Positions 1-8,064 of a stretch of 64,000 bases of DNA are shown piece by piece. The stretch is from the NCBI RefSeq assembly GCF_004000845.1, contig NZ_BIMA01000025.1, positions 1-64,000 of the forward strand, given 5' to 3'. Source of the DNA: Paenibacillus koleovorans NBRC 103111 (GTDB lineage: Bacteria > Bacillota > Bacilli > Paenibacillales > NBRC-103111). The first letter of the stretch is position 1, and every line of letters starts with the position of its first letter. The translations under genes and the position numbers were made by a program. The notes beneath the pieces are model-generated. The model did not search any database. It saw only the letters and a list, made by a program, of their open reading frames with translations, and was not told the DNA's origin.

Positions 1-140
1 ATGACATTTAATCTTCTACCTATAATCAAAATCCTGTACATTCTCGCTGTCGAGAAGAGTTGATATAGTAGACGTACGACAATGAAAGCCTTTACACGAG
101 TTACAAGCAGACAAGAAGGCTTTCCAGAAGGAGCTTGCAC
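1..140 (+). promoter_or_regulatory. Upstream region of the first importer, with a cre-like site
   Basis: No convincing gene is visible here. Positions 82-96 read ATGAAAGCCTTTACA, which fits the catabolite-responsive element consensus WTGNAANCGNWNNCW except for C in place of G in the central CG. It lies about 45 bases before the permease start and could mediate CcpA control (inference). AGAAGGAG at 126-133 is the ribosome site that selects the ATG at 141. A 20-codon reading frame begins at base 1 but has no visible start signal, because the window begins there. Confidence 0.3.
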
Positions 141-1049
141 ATGAGAAAAATATCGGCCTTTCGTAGGGAAGGCTACGGGGCTTTGTATCTGATTTTGCTG
201 CCTCCCTTGCTGTTGTTATTCCTTTTCAAATATGTGCCCATGGCCGGTATTATGATCGCCTTTCAAGACTTCAACATCTTTCAGGGAGTTATGAGTAGTC
301 CGTTCGTAGGCCTGGCCCACTTCGAAGAATTGTTCCGGAGCGAACCGTTTTACCGGATCTTAAGCAACACTTTAATCATTAACTTCTACAAGTTATTGTT
401 CTGGGTACCGCTTCCCGTCCTCACAGCCATTTTATTAAATGAGGTTCGCGTTCTTGTCTTCAAGCGCACAGTACAGACCATTGTGTACCTCCCTCACTTT
501 CTGTCATGGGTCATTGTCGGAGGAATTTTCGTCAATTTGCTGGCCACGAACGGAGGCTTGGTGAACGATCTGCTGCTGATGTTCGGTTTGCCGCCGATCC
601 GCTTTATGCTGGAGCCCTCCTATTTTCGGCATATTGTAGTCGCCTCGGCGATGTGGAAGGAAGTGGGATGGGGAACCGTCATCTACTTGGCGGCCATAGC
701 AGGAATCAACCCGCAGCTGTACGAAGCGGCGATGATGGACGGCGCCTCCAAGCTGCGTCAGCTCTGGCATGTCACCCTACCGGGGCTAAGCAGCACCATC
801 ATGCTGATGGCTATCCTCTCGCTCGGCCACATTCTGACGAACTCGTTCGAGCAAATATTGGTCATGTACAATCCGGCGGTTTACGAAGTAGCCGATGTGA
901 TCGAGACCTACGTATTCCGCATCGGGATCGGGCAGATGCAATATTCCTACACGACGGCGGTCGGTCTCTTTACCGGAGTGGTCGGCTTGATTCTGGTCTT
1001 AACGTCCAACGCGCTGAGCCGCCGATTTTTCGGCAAAGGCTTATGGTAA
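141..1049 (+). CDS. ABC sugar transporter permease, LplB type (importer 1)
   Basis: This is one half of the membrane channel of a binding-protein-dependent oligosaccharide importer. The 302-residue protein has about six hydrophobic segments, starting at residues 13-31 and followed by the family signature VPMAGIMIAFQDFNIF. The cytoplasmic EAA loop (EAAMMDGAS, near residue 195, followed by a WHVTLPG stretch) is where the ATPase docks. ATG at 141 is preferred because AGAAGGAG sits seven bases before it; a TTG two codons upstream lacks this spacing. The YtcP-type partner starts 11 bases after the stop and the binding lipoprotein follows, giving the order permease-permease-lipoprotein. No enzyme gene accompanies this set, so the substrate cannot be read from context. 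Confidence 0.9.
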   Translation: MRKISAFRREGYGALYLILLPPLLLLFLFKYVPMAGIMIAFQDFNIFQGVMSSPFVGLAHFEELFRSEPFYRILSNTLIINFYKLLFWVPLPVLTAILLNEVRVLVFKRTVQTIVYLPHFLSWVIVGGIFVNLLATNGGLVNDLLLMFGLPPIRFMLEPSYFRHIVVASAMWKEVGWGTVIYLAAIAGINPQLYEAAMMDGASKLRQLWHVTLPGLSSTIMLMAILSLGHILTNSFEQILVMYNPAVYEVADVIETYVFRIGIGQMQYSYTTAVGLFTGVVGLILVLTSNALSRRFFGKGLW

Positions 1050-1060
1050 GGAGGGAGGCT

Positions 1061-1939
1061 ATGCATAATACACTCACCAGAGCGGATAAGGGCTTTGTCG
1101 TCTTCTGCTACGTCAGCCTGATCTTGTTCACCATCTCGGTGCTGCTGCCGATTATCAATTTGCTTGCCGTGGCCACGAGCGGGGAGACGGAGGTAATTGC
1201 AGGGCGAGTAACCTTGCTTCCGAAGCAGCTTCAACTGGACGCCTTCCATTTTGTGCTAGGCTCCAACCAATTTTTCACATCGTTTCGGGTCTCACTCCTC
1301 ATGACGGCCGTCGGCAGCGTGCTGGGCCTGCTCTTTTCCATCATGGCCGCCTATCCGCTGTCCAAGCCGAATTTGCCCGGTCGGAAGGCCGTCCTGCTGG
1401 CATTCGTCTTTACGATGATGTTTAACGGCGGAATCGTTCCGCAATACTTGTTGATGCAGAAGCTTCACCTGCTGAATACAATCTGGAGCGTCCTGTTTCC
1501 GCTGGTTACCAATGTGTTCAATATGCTGATCATCAAAAGCTTTATGGAAGGGCTGCCGGAGGAAATCGAAGAATCGGCCAAGATGGATGGCGCCACTCCG
1601 GTTACCACGTTAATTCGCATTATTCTTCCCTTGTGTATGCCGGTGGTGGCGACGATCGGGCTCTTCTACGCGGTGGAAATCTGGAACGAGTATTTTCATT
1701 CGCGGCTATACTTGAGCTCTCGGTCCTTAATGCCGTTACAGCTGTATCTGCGAACGGTGATCTTCGAGGCGATGGACCCGTCGGGCGGCTTCACGCTGGA
1801 TAGCACTACACTCAAGCTTGCGCCGCAGAGCATCATCAACGCAACGGTTCTGCTGTCGATGCTGCCGATGGCTGTGCTGTATCCGTTCGTGCAGCGGTTT
1901 TTCGTGCAGGGCTTGGTACTTGGTTCGGTGAAAGGCTGA
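1061..1939 (+). CDS. ABC sugar transporter permease, YtcP/LplC type (importer 1)
   Basis: This is the second permease of importer 1, 292 residues, with about six membrane segments. The first runs through the stretch VVFCYVSLILFTISVLLPI. The ATPase-docking loop EESAKMDGAT lies near residue 169 and is followed by IILPL. The protein ends in the family-typical pattern VQGLVLGSVKG. The ATG at 1061 follows GGAGGGAGG at 1050-1058 with close spacing and sits 11 bases after the upstream permease stop, so both are surely co-transcribed. It pairs with the LplB-type protein at 141-1049 and the lipoprotein at 2030-3553. Confidence 0.9.
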   Translation: MHNTLTRADKGFVVFCYVSLILFTISVLLPIINLLAVATSGETEVIAGRVTLLPKQLQLDAFHFVLGSNQFFTSFRVSLLMTAVGSVLGLLFSIMAAYPLSKPNLPGRKAVLLAFVFTMMFNGGIVPQYLLMQKLHLLNTIWSVLFPLVTNVFNMLIIKSFMEGLPEEIEESAKMDGATPVTTLIRIILPLCMPVVATIGLFYAVEIWNEYFHSRLYLSSRSLMPLQLYLRTVIFEAMDPSGGFTLDSTTLKLAPQSIINATVLLSMLPMAVLYPFVQRFFVQGLVLGSVKG

Positions 1940-2029
1940 TTTTCAACTTCGTGAGAGGAGGCGATGCTCCCGACAGACGGGATGTACCGAATGGGAGTGA
2001 AATTATAATTTTATAAGGGGTGGGTAACC

Positions 2030-3553
2030 TTGGCATCGCGCAAATCTTATATCATGAGCATGGTAGCTGCATGGCTGGCCATATCGTTCGTATTCTCCGG
2101 CTGCGGGAAGAGCCCGTCGACGGAAACACAGAAGGACGCCGTCTCGACGGATTCGAGCAAACCGGTAACGCTGAAATACCTCAGCAGTACCGATAAGTTT
2201 AATCCGGACGAGGATTATACCGGCAAACGAATTAAAGAGCTTCTTCATGTAGAGCTGGTATCCTCCATGGGCACCGAGGCGGATAAGCTCAATATGATTC
2301 TCAGCTCCGGACAAGATTACGATATGATCAATCTCTCGGCCACCGCCCGCAATCTGCTCGGCACCTATATCAAGAACGGGGCGCTGCAGCCGCTTAACGA
2401 GGCGATCGATAAATATGGGCCCAACCTGAAGAAGGCTTTCACCAAAGAAGTATGGGACATGGTCTCGTCGGACGGCAAAATTTACGCCATCCCGACTACG
2501 AACTATACCGCCGTGGTGGATGGAATCGTAATCCGGGAGGATTGGCTCAAGAAGCTAAATCTCGCCGTTCCGACCACTCCGGATGAGCTGTACGCGGTGC
2601 TCAAAGCATTCAAGGAGAAGGACCCGGGCGGTCTCGGGGCCAAGAACATCCCTTTCAGCATGGCCGGAGCGGATACGGGCCTTGAAGCGAACGGACTGTC
2701 GCAAGCGTTCGGGATCGGCAAGTCTCCGACCTCCATTGTGGAGAAGAGCGGAAGCCTCGTGAACGGTCTGGAGACGAGCGGAGCCAAGGAATACGTCACT
2801 TACATGCACAAGCTGTATGCAGAAGGACTGCTCGATGCGGATTATCCGATCACCAAGAAGGATAAGTTGGTGGAGAGAATAGGAGCGGGTCTCGTTGGCG
2901 CCGCCTATATTCAGTGCTGGGATTCCGCCGCCCTCAAAGCTCTGCAGGCAAGCAACGCTGGCGCGAATTTGATTTACTTGGCTCCGCTTAAGAGCAAGGA
3001 TGGCAAGCAGCTGGCCCAGGACACAGGGGGCTTATACCAGTTCCTGATTGTGCCGAAGACTTCGAAGAATGTGAACGAAGTAGTCAAGTACGCTAATGCT
3101 TTCCTCGATCCGGCGAATTACACCAAGTTGATTTTGGGCGAAGAGGGCGTCACCTTCAAGGTGGAGAACGGACAATATTATCCGATTTTCCCTGCGTTCA
3201 ACGATCTGAATAAGGGCCGGTGGTTTTATCCGGTCAACGAATCCAAGCTCTATACTCCGCTGTTCGCGGCAAGGGCGCGCAAGGAAAAAGAAATGGGACA
3301 GCTGTGGGATGACGTGACGAACAAGAGCAGCAAATTCATGTACAGCGATATTACGAATTTTGCCCCGATGATGCCGTCTGTGGAGAAATACGGAAACCAA
3401 TTGGACATTCTGGTCAAGGATCGATTGGTGAAGATGGTTCTAGACGCGAAGGAGCTGGACAAATTGGATGCGCTCGTGAACGAGTGGAAGGAAAAAGGCG
3501 GCCAAGCCGTCATGACCGAGTACAACAACTGGTATAAAAATCGTACGAAATGA
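2030..3553 (+). CDS. Extracellular sugar-binding lipoprotein (importer 1)
   Basis: This is the solute-binding component that captures the sugar outside the membrane and delivers it to the two permeases upstream. It is 507 residues, of the LipO/YtcQ type. The N-terminus is a lipoprotein signal: positive charges, a hydrophobic stretch, then FSGC with the lipidated cysteine at residue 25. A low-complexity linker rich in Ser, Thr and Lys follows, then an alpha/beta periplasmic-binding fold. The start is a TTG placed nine bases after AGGGG at 2016-2020; a later ATG at 2054 would shorten the positively charged end. The ligand is unknown. Confidence 0.88.
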   Translation: MASRKSYIMSMVAAWLAISFVFSGCGKSPSTETQKDAVSTDSSKPVTLKYLSSTDKFNPDEDYTGKRIKELLHVELVSSMGTEADKLNMILSSGQDYDMINLSATARNLLGTYIKNGALQPLNEAIDKYGPNLKKAFTKEVWDMVSSDGKIYAIPTTNYTAVVDGIVIREDWLKKLNLAVPTTPDELYAVLKAFKEKDPGGLGAKNIPFSMAGADTGLEANGLSQAFGIGKSPTSIVEKSGSLVNGLETSGAKEYVTYMHKLYAEGLLDADYPITKKDKLVERIGAGLVGAAYIQCWDSAALKALQASNAGANLIYLAPLKSKDGKQLAQDTGGLYQFLIVPKTSKNVNEVVKYANAFLDPANYTKLILGEEGVTFKVENGQYYPIFPAFNDLNKGRWFYPVNESKLYTPLFAARARKEKEMGQLWDDVTNKSSKFMYSDITNFAPMMPSVEKYGNQLDILVKDRLVKMVLDAKELDKLDALVNEWKEKGGQAVMTEYNNWYKNRTK

Positions 3554-3791
3554 TTAGCTTCATGATGTAGTTGTGAACGATGAGATCCAAAATCCAGTGC
3601 TCAGCAGTGCCGAGGGATGAGTCCGCATGCATTGGGAAATAGGGAACCGCAAGCATTGGAAGCCCGGGGAGAAGACGCTCGGTTAAGCGCAAGCTCCCTT
3701 GGCGAGTCGCCCGTTCGGACTGTCTGCGGAAGTTGCCGGCAGTCGAGCGGGCGACGTTTGTGTGACTCGTCTTCTTCCTTGTGGTTGCGCC
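3554..3791. other. Intergenic region with a long GC-rich hairpin
   Basis: This gap lies between two convergent genes. Positions 3706-3720 and 3742-3755 form a near-perfect inverted repeat (GTCGCCCGTTCGGAC against GTCGAGCGGGCGAC) around a 21-base loop. There is no T-run, so a classical intrinsic terminator is not evident. The hairpin may still stabilise the 3' ends of the two converging transcripts. Nothing else recognisable is present. Confidence 0.35.
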
Positions 3792-4253
3792 TTAGCGTAC
3801 GCCCCACTCCCACAAGCCGAAGGCGGTTTTTTTGTCCAGCGGATGGCCGAGTTGCCTTGCCAACAGAGCGATTTGGCCCCGATGGTGGGACTCGTGCGCG
3901 ATCAAATAGCCGAGGAAAGCCGTCGGGTGCGGCTTGAAGCCTTTGATTTTGCCTTCGGCCAGCCCTTTCTCCAGCAGTTGTTCAATCAGCGCCCCGGTTT
4001 GTTCCAGAAACGACCGCAATGCGTTCTTGTCCCCCGCGATAGACTTGTCCGGCTCATCGGCGCCTTCGATCAACTCGGGGGCGGACTGCTTCAGCCACAT
4101 GAGGCGCACCTTGCTGATATGGTGCCACTGTTCCCCGATATTGCGCCCCGTCCTGCCCGGTGACGCCGTGAGCACCTCGTCCTGCAAAGCCTCCAGTAAA
4201 TAAAGATTGATGCGCTGATGAATGTTCCAAGTTTCGACAATTGCGTCCGGCAT
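3792..4253 (-). CDS. DinB-family protein (four-helix metal-binding fold)
   Basis: The 153-residue protein fits the DinB/YfiT superfamily of four-helix-bundle proteins that bind a divalent metal with three histidines. Candidate ligands are His44 or His45 (EQWHHISKVR), His120 and His123/124 (AHESHHRGQIA). Family members include thiol-dependent S-transferases and damage-inducible proteins; the reaction here is unknown. The start has GGGAGG (complement of 4264-4269) ten bases upstream. The gene is divergent from a WYL regulator, and a perfect palindrome at 4313-4329 lies between them, so the regulator probably controls this gene. The name DinB refers to Bacillus DinB, not to polymerase IV. Confidence 0.85.
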   Translation of the reverse strand: MPDAIVETWNIHQRINLYLLEALQDEVLTASPGRTGRNIGEQWHHISKVRLMWLKQSAPELIEGADEPDKSIAGDKNALRSFLEQTGALIEQLLEKGLAEGKIKGFKPHPTAFLGYLIAHESHHRGQIALLARQLGHPLDKKTAFGLWEWGVR

Positions 4254-4312
4254 TCCGGTTCAGCCTCCCATTCGTATTTACGTTGCCTACAAACCCATAG
4301 TATCATGAAATT

Positions 4313-4329
4313 GTGACAGAACCTGTCAC
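4313..4329. promoter_or_regulatory. Palindromic operator between dinB-like gene and WYL regulator
   Basis: The sequence GTGACAG-AAC-CTGTCAC is a perfect 7-bp inverted repeat with a 3-bp spacer. It lies 60 bases upstream of the DinB-like gene and 32 bases upstream of the regulator gene. The position and symmetry fit the binding site of the divergently encoded helix-turn-helix WYL regulator, giving auto-regulation plus control of the DinB-like gene. Binding itself is inferred. Confidence 0.6.
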
Positions 4330-4360
4330 CAATTGCCGCAAGGGATGGTCGATCTTGGCG

Positions 4361-5314
4361 ATGAAGACGAAACGGCTGTTCGAACTGTTCATGACCGTTA
4401 ACACGAAGCGCAAATTTTCCGTGCAAGAGCTCGCCGACGAATTCGGCGTGTCGCGCCGGACGATTCTTCGCGATTTGCAGGAACTGGCGGAAATCGGCGT
4501 GCCGCTCTATTCCGAAGTCGGCGCCCACGGCGGATATCGCGTATTGCGCGAGAAAACGCTGCCGCCGATCCGCTTCACGGAGGATGAAGCGGTCGCTTTG
4601 TTTTTTGCGGCGCAGTCGCTCGGGCAATATCTTGATCTGCCTTTCGAGGAGTCGACCGTCTCCGCGCTCAAGAAGTTTTATCATTACATGCCGTCCGAAG
4701 CCAAGGAGCGCATCGACTCGCTGCGCAACCGGCTGCTCTTCCGGGTGCCGGTGCAACATAAGCGGACGCCGCACCTCAAAGCGTATATGACCGCCGCACT
4801 GCAACAGAACGTCATCCGTATCGTCTACGATTCCGAATCCGGCGCCTCCGAGCGGGATGTGCAGCCGATCGGCGTCTACGCGATGGGCGGGCTGTGGTAC
4901 GGGCCGGCGTACTGCTTCCGCAGCGAATCGTTCCGCATGTTTCGCATCGACCGCGTGCTGGACATCGCCCCGCCGGAACAGCCGCGGCAGCCGCTCGACC
5001 TGAGCAAGCACGGTCTTGCGCAATGGTTCGATTATCACAATCGGAAGCACGAGGTGAAGCTCGAGGTGCGGCTTACGCCGAAAGGCGTGCGCCGCTGCCA
5101 GTCCGACGAGTGGGTATCGTCCGACATCGCCGTGCAGGAGGATGGCAGCGGCGTCGTCCTCACCACCGTTGATAAGCAGTACATGGATTGGGCGGTGCAA
5201 TATTTCATGGGGTTTGGCGAGGATGCCCGCATCGTCGGCCCGGATTACGCCGTTCATATGATGAAAGGGAAAATCGAAACGTTGCGGCGGCTGTACGAAG
5301 GCGCGGAGTCGTGA
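4361..5314 (+). CDS. YafY-family transcriptional regulator (HTH plus WYL domain)
   Basis: This is a DNA-binding regulator of the DeoR-like YafY family, about 317 residues. The N-terminal winged helix-turn-helix contains the typical ELADEFGVSRRTILRDLQEL. The central and C-terminal part is the WYL ligand-sensing domain, with the GGLWYGPAYCF stretch at the usual place. The ATG at 4361 is chosen because the family starts with MKTKRLFEL; a TTG two codons earlier has better spacing to AAGGGATGG (4340-4348) and is an alternative. A longer GTG start at 4313 would fall inside the palindromic operator and is unlikely. The regulator probably controls the divergent DinB-like gene; its signal is unknown. 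Confidence 0.85.
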   Translation: MKTKRLFELFMTVNTKRKFSVQELADEFGVSRRTILRDLQELAEIGVPLYSEVGAHGGYRVLREKTLPPIRFTEDEAVALFFAAQSLGQYLDLPFEESTVSALKKFYHYMPSEAKERIDSLRNRLLFRVPVQHKRTPHLKAYMTAALQQNVIRIVYDSESGASERDVQPIGVYAMGGLWYGPAYCFRSESFRMFRIDRVLDIAPPEQPRQPLDLSKHGLAQWFDYHNRKHEVKLEVRLTPKGVRRCQSDEWVSSDIAVQEDGSGVVLTTVDKQYMDWAVQYFMGFGEDARIVGPDYAVHMMKGKIETLRRLYEGAES

Positions 5315-5347
5315 AACGAGACGCTTCCAGGATATCGCTCTACGCTA

Positions 5348-5491
5348 TCACTCGGTGCGCTCTGCCCGTTCTTCCTGCAGCTGCCTCCATTCCGCTTCGC
5401 TTAAGCTAGCCGCTTCACGAATCAACGCAGCATCCGCACCAAGTGACAGCAGCTTGCGAGCTACTTGCGAGCTTTCCCTCACCGCATATAA
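5348..5491 (-). pseudogene. Remnant of the C-terminus of an Rpn-type PD-(D/E)XK transposase/nuclease
   Basis: Translating the minus strand from about 5491 gives about 48 codons ending in TGA at 5348. The peptide contains ARKLLSLGADAALIREAASL followed by SEAEWRQLQEE. This matches the C-terminal pattern of the Rpn/YhgA-like family (a small helical tail with LG-D-LI-A-LS-E). No nuclease core, start codon or ribosome site is present, so this is interpreted as a decayed fragment. The match is by pattern recognition only. Confidence 0.4.
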
Positions 5492-5514
5492 GTAATGTTC
5501 CGAAAAGATGAAGA

Positions 5515-5543
5515 TGCCGATGAAAACCGAACTTTGTTATAAT
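5515..5543 (+). promoter_or_regulatory. Probable promoter of the membrane AraC sensor
   Basis: A consensus -10 box TATAAT stands at 5538-5543, 46 bases upstream of the start of the sensor gene. The matching -35 position (TGCCGA, 5515-5520) is poor, so an activator or an extended interaction may be needed. GGTGAG at 5578-5583 serves as ribosome site. Confidence 0.4.
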
Positions 5544-5589
5544 AAGCCGCATAGAACATCCTGATGGATTGAAAAGCGGTGAGAAGCCT

Positions 5590-7896
5590 ATGAAACTGGT
5601 TCGCAAACTGATTCGACAACGACAAATCGCCCTGTTATTGCTTCTTTCCATCGTGCCGGTGATTGGTTTCGGGACCTTCAGCTATTACACGAGCCTGGGG
5701 CTGATCGAATCGGAAGTGAAGCGAACGTCTGAGGTGGCGATCACCCAGATGAAGGAGCAGGTAGATCAGTTGCTCCGGCAAATTGAAGAAGTGACGGGAC
5801 AATTTTCACTGCAGGCGGGTATGCTTCAATTCGTCAAAACCCAGGAAACCCCGTTGCTCGGCACGCTGCTGGCGGTCAACGACATCAGACGCGACTTGGC
5901 CAACTTCTCGTCCTCGATCCATGCGGTCGATTCGGTTTACCTCTACCATCGGAAGCAGCAGCTTGTGCTGACATCGAATGTGCTGTTCGATCTGGACAGC
6001 TTTACCGATACGTCGTGGCTTCCGACCTTGCGGCAAGCGGCGGCGGAACGCAAATCGAAGCTATGGATTACGCCTCGCACCATGGGCCGCGAAGCCGGCA
6101 AAGGTTCGGAGGCGCTCACCTACGTGCTCCCGCTGCCTTTCTTCTACGAGGAGCCCGATGCGGCGCTCATCGTCAACGTCAAGACCGGTGTCATCGCCGA
6201 TATGATCCGCTCTTTTCCGTTAGACAGCCGGGGCGGCTTGCTCGTCTTTTCACCGGAAGGGCAGACGATTGTGCAGGCCGGCCAGCTACGGCTTGAGAAG
6301 CCCGACGCGATCGGCGCAATGCTTGCAGGTGGCGCTGCGATGGAAGGCGATCGGCCCGTCAAGCTGGACACAGAGGCCGGAGCGATGTACGTGACGACCG
6401 AACGTTCGGCTGGATACGGCTTCCTATATGCCATGCTGATCCCAACGGATGCGGCTTCGCGCAACGCGCAGCTGCTCAAAATATGGATTGTTGCCGCAAC
6501 GGCGGCGTTGTCACTGCTGTCGCTGTTTGTCGCGTATTTCAATGTTCGGCGGTTTCAAAGCGGGTTGCGAAGCCTATTCCTGACGCTTCGCGGCAAGAGC
6601 GAAATGGACGAGCAGGAGCCATTCGACGCCGACTATGCCGATGGTTTCGCCCGGATCGAGAATGGTATTACCGCGCTGCTCAAGGAGATGGGGGACGTAC
6701 GCTCGCAATGGAGCAGCCAGCTGCCGGTGCTGCGCGACCATTTCCTGCTGTCCGCGCTGCTTGGCAACAATGCCGGCATGGATCCATGGCTGCGTCAGAA
6801 GCCGGCCGAGACGGAGCTGTTCCCGGACCCGGTGTTCTGCGTGCTCGTGGCGGAAATGGACGCGACTAGCGAGAACAACCGCTTTCGGAGTGGCGAAGAT
6901 ACACGGCTGTTCCTGTTCGCCGTGGCGAATATCAGCCAGGAATTGATGCGGGGCAAGTTCGCGACGGAAACGGTTTTTTCCCGCAAACATGTGGCGGTCA
7001 TTCTGAACATGCCGCAGCATGAGGCTGATCGTGAGGCGGTCCGGGCGGCGGAGACGATTCGTTATGCGGTTTCTGCGTACCTGAAGCAGACGGTGACGAT
7101 CGCGGTCGGTAGACCGATCACGGATTTCCACGAGCTGTCCGTCTCGTATCAGGACGCGCTGCGAGCGCTGCAGGAAAATTGGCCGAAGGCGGGCAACGAG
7201 GTGGTGTGCTGGGGCCAAGAGCCGGAGACGCCTGTCTCCGTGCCGTATCCTGCCGAATGCGAAAGTGCATTGCTGACGGCAATTCGTGACGGAGACCGCG
7301 TGCAAGCCGAGCGGGAGCTGAACGCCTTCTTCGACGGGCTGAACGGCAGCCGACTTCCTTTTGCCCTTATCAAAACGTATGCCATGCAACTGCTTGTTTC
7401 CGTCATCAGGCTGCTGCAGGAGTACGACCCCGACCTAACGCAGGCGTTTTCCGGACGAAGTCTGTACGCCGAATTTGCTCAGTTGAACACATCCCCATCC
7501 GTGTGCGACTGGTTCAGCGAAACGGTTATAGCCCCGGGGATCGACTATCTGAACGGACTGAAGCGGCTGTGGATGGAAACGATGATGGAACGGACGAAGA
7601 AATTGATCGAGGAACGGTACGCGCAAGACTTGTCGCTCCAGCTCGCCGCCGATCAGCTCGGTATAAGCCCTTCGTATTTGAGCGAGCTGATCAAGCAGCA
7701 CTGGGGGGAAACGTTCATAGCATACGTTACTCGATATCGGATCGGCAAAGCGAAAAGACTGCTGCTCAAGACGGAGTTGAACATCGCAGACATTGCCGCC
7801 GAGATTGGATATGGCAATGCCACGCATCTCATTCGAGTATTCAAAAAATTGGAGGGTATGACGCCGGGCGAATATCGCCTGCGGAACCGTCCCTGA
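5590..7896 (+). CDS. Membrane-bound AraC-family regulator (importer 2 sensor)
   Basis: This 768-residue one-component sensor joins an extracellular ligand-sensing region to a cytoplasmic AraC-type DNA-binding domain. A first membrane segment is at residues 12-34, an extracytoplasmic domain of about 260 residues follows, and a second membrane segment is near residues 295-320. A middle cytoplasmic region leads to two helix-turn-helix motifs at about 665-768 (LSLQLAADQLGISPSYLSEL and LNIADIAAEIGYGNATHLIR). It is transcribed toward the permease genes 168 bases downstream and most likely switches them on when its sugar is sensed. ATG at 5590 is chosen over a TTG at 5569 because of GGTGAG six bases upstream. 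Confidence 0.88.
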   Translation: MKLVRKLIRQRQIALLLLLSIVPVIGFGTFSYYTSLGLIESEVKRTSEVAITQMKEQVDQLLRQIEEVTGQFSLQAGMLQFVKTQETPLLGTLLAVNDIRRDLANFSSSIHAVDSVYLYHRKQQLVLTSNVLFDLDSFTDTSWLPTLRQAAAERKSKLWITPRTMGREAGKGSEALTYVLPLPFFYEEPDAALIVNVKTGVIADMIRSFPLDSRGGLLVFSPEGQTIVQAGQLRLEKPDAIGAMLAGGAAMEGDRPVKLDTEAGAMYVTTERSAGYGFLYAMLIPTDAASRNAQLLKIWIVAATAALSLLSLFVAYFNVRRFQSGLRSLFLTLRGKSEMDEQEPFDADYADGFARIENGITALLKEMGDVRSQWSSQLPVLRDHFLLSALLGNNAGMDPWLRQKPAETELFPDPVFCVLVAEMDATSENNRFRSGEDTRLFLFAVANISQELMRGKFATETVFSRKHVAVILNMPQHEADREAVRAAETIRYAVSAYLKQTVTIAVGRPITDFHELSVSYQDALRALQENWPKAGNEVVCWGQEPETPVSVPYPAECESALLTAIRDGDRVQAERELNAFFDGLNGSRLPFALIKTYAMQLLVSVIRLLQEYDPDLTQAFSGRSLYAEFAQLNTSPSVCDWFSETVIAPGIDYLNGLKRLWMETMMERTKKLIEERYAQDLSLQLAADQLGISPSYLSELIKQHWGETFIAYVTRYRIGKAKRLLLKTELNIADIAAEIGYGNATHLIRVFKKLEGMTPGEYRLRNRP

Positions 7897-7902
7897 TTGT
7901 AC

Positions 7903-7940
7903 GAAATGCGCCGCAGCCCCCAAGGCTTCGGCGCATTTTC
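7903..7940 (+). terminator. Intrinsic terminator after the AraC sensor
   Basis: A 10-bp stem (AAATGCGCCG, 7904-7913, with CGGCGCATTT, 7929-7938) ends in a short T-run. It sits six bases after the sensor stop codon and separates the regulator from the importer transcript. Confidence 0.75.
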
Positions 7941-7950
7941 CGTTTCAGCG

Positions 7951-7998
7951 GTCACGAAAATGTGACGATTGCACTGCTATCGGAAGCGGCCGTAAGCT
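7951..7998 (+). promoter_or_regulatory. Candidate operator and promoter of importer 2
   Basis: GTCAC-GAAAAT-GTGAC (7951-7966) is a 5-bp inverted repeat directly upstream of a possible -35 box TTGCAC (7969-7974). A weak -10 TAAGCT (7993-7998) follows at 18-base spacing. An activator site placed just before -35 would suit the upstream AraC-type sensor. The assignment rests on position only. Confidence 0.3.
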
Positions 7999-8064
7999 GA
8001 TGACATCGCAAGACACGCACTCAATGATGAGTCGAACGTCATGATAAGAGGAGGATCGAAAAAG

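Noticed and set aside
1-63. 20-codon open frame beginning at the first base
   Set aside because: No upstream sequence to show a ribosome site and no recognisable product; could be chance or the end of an unseen gene.
4091-5257. 388-codon minus-strand open frame across the WYL regulator and DinB-like gene
   Set aside because: It crosses two well-supported genes and the operator; no family pattern.
5188-5409. 73-codon plus-strand frame at the end of the WYL regulator
   Set aside because: Mostly overlaps the regulator in another frame, with no ribosome site.
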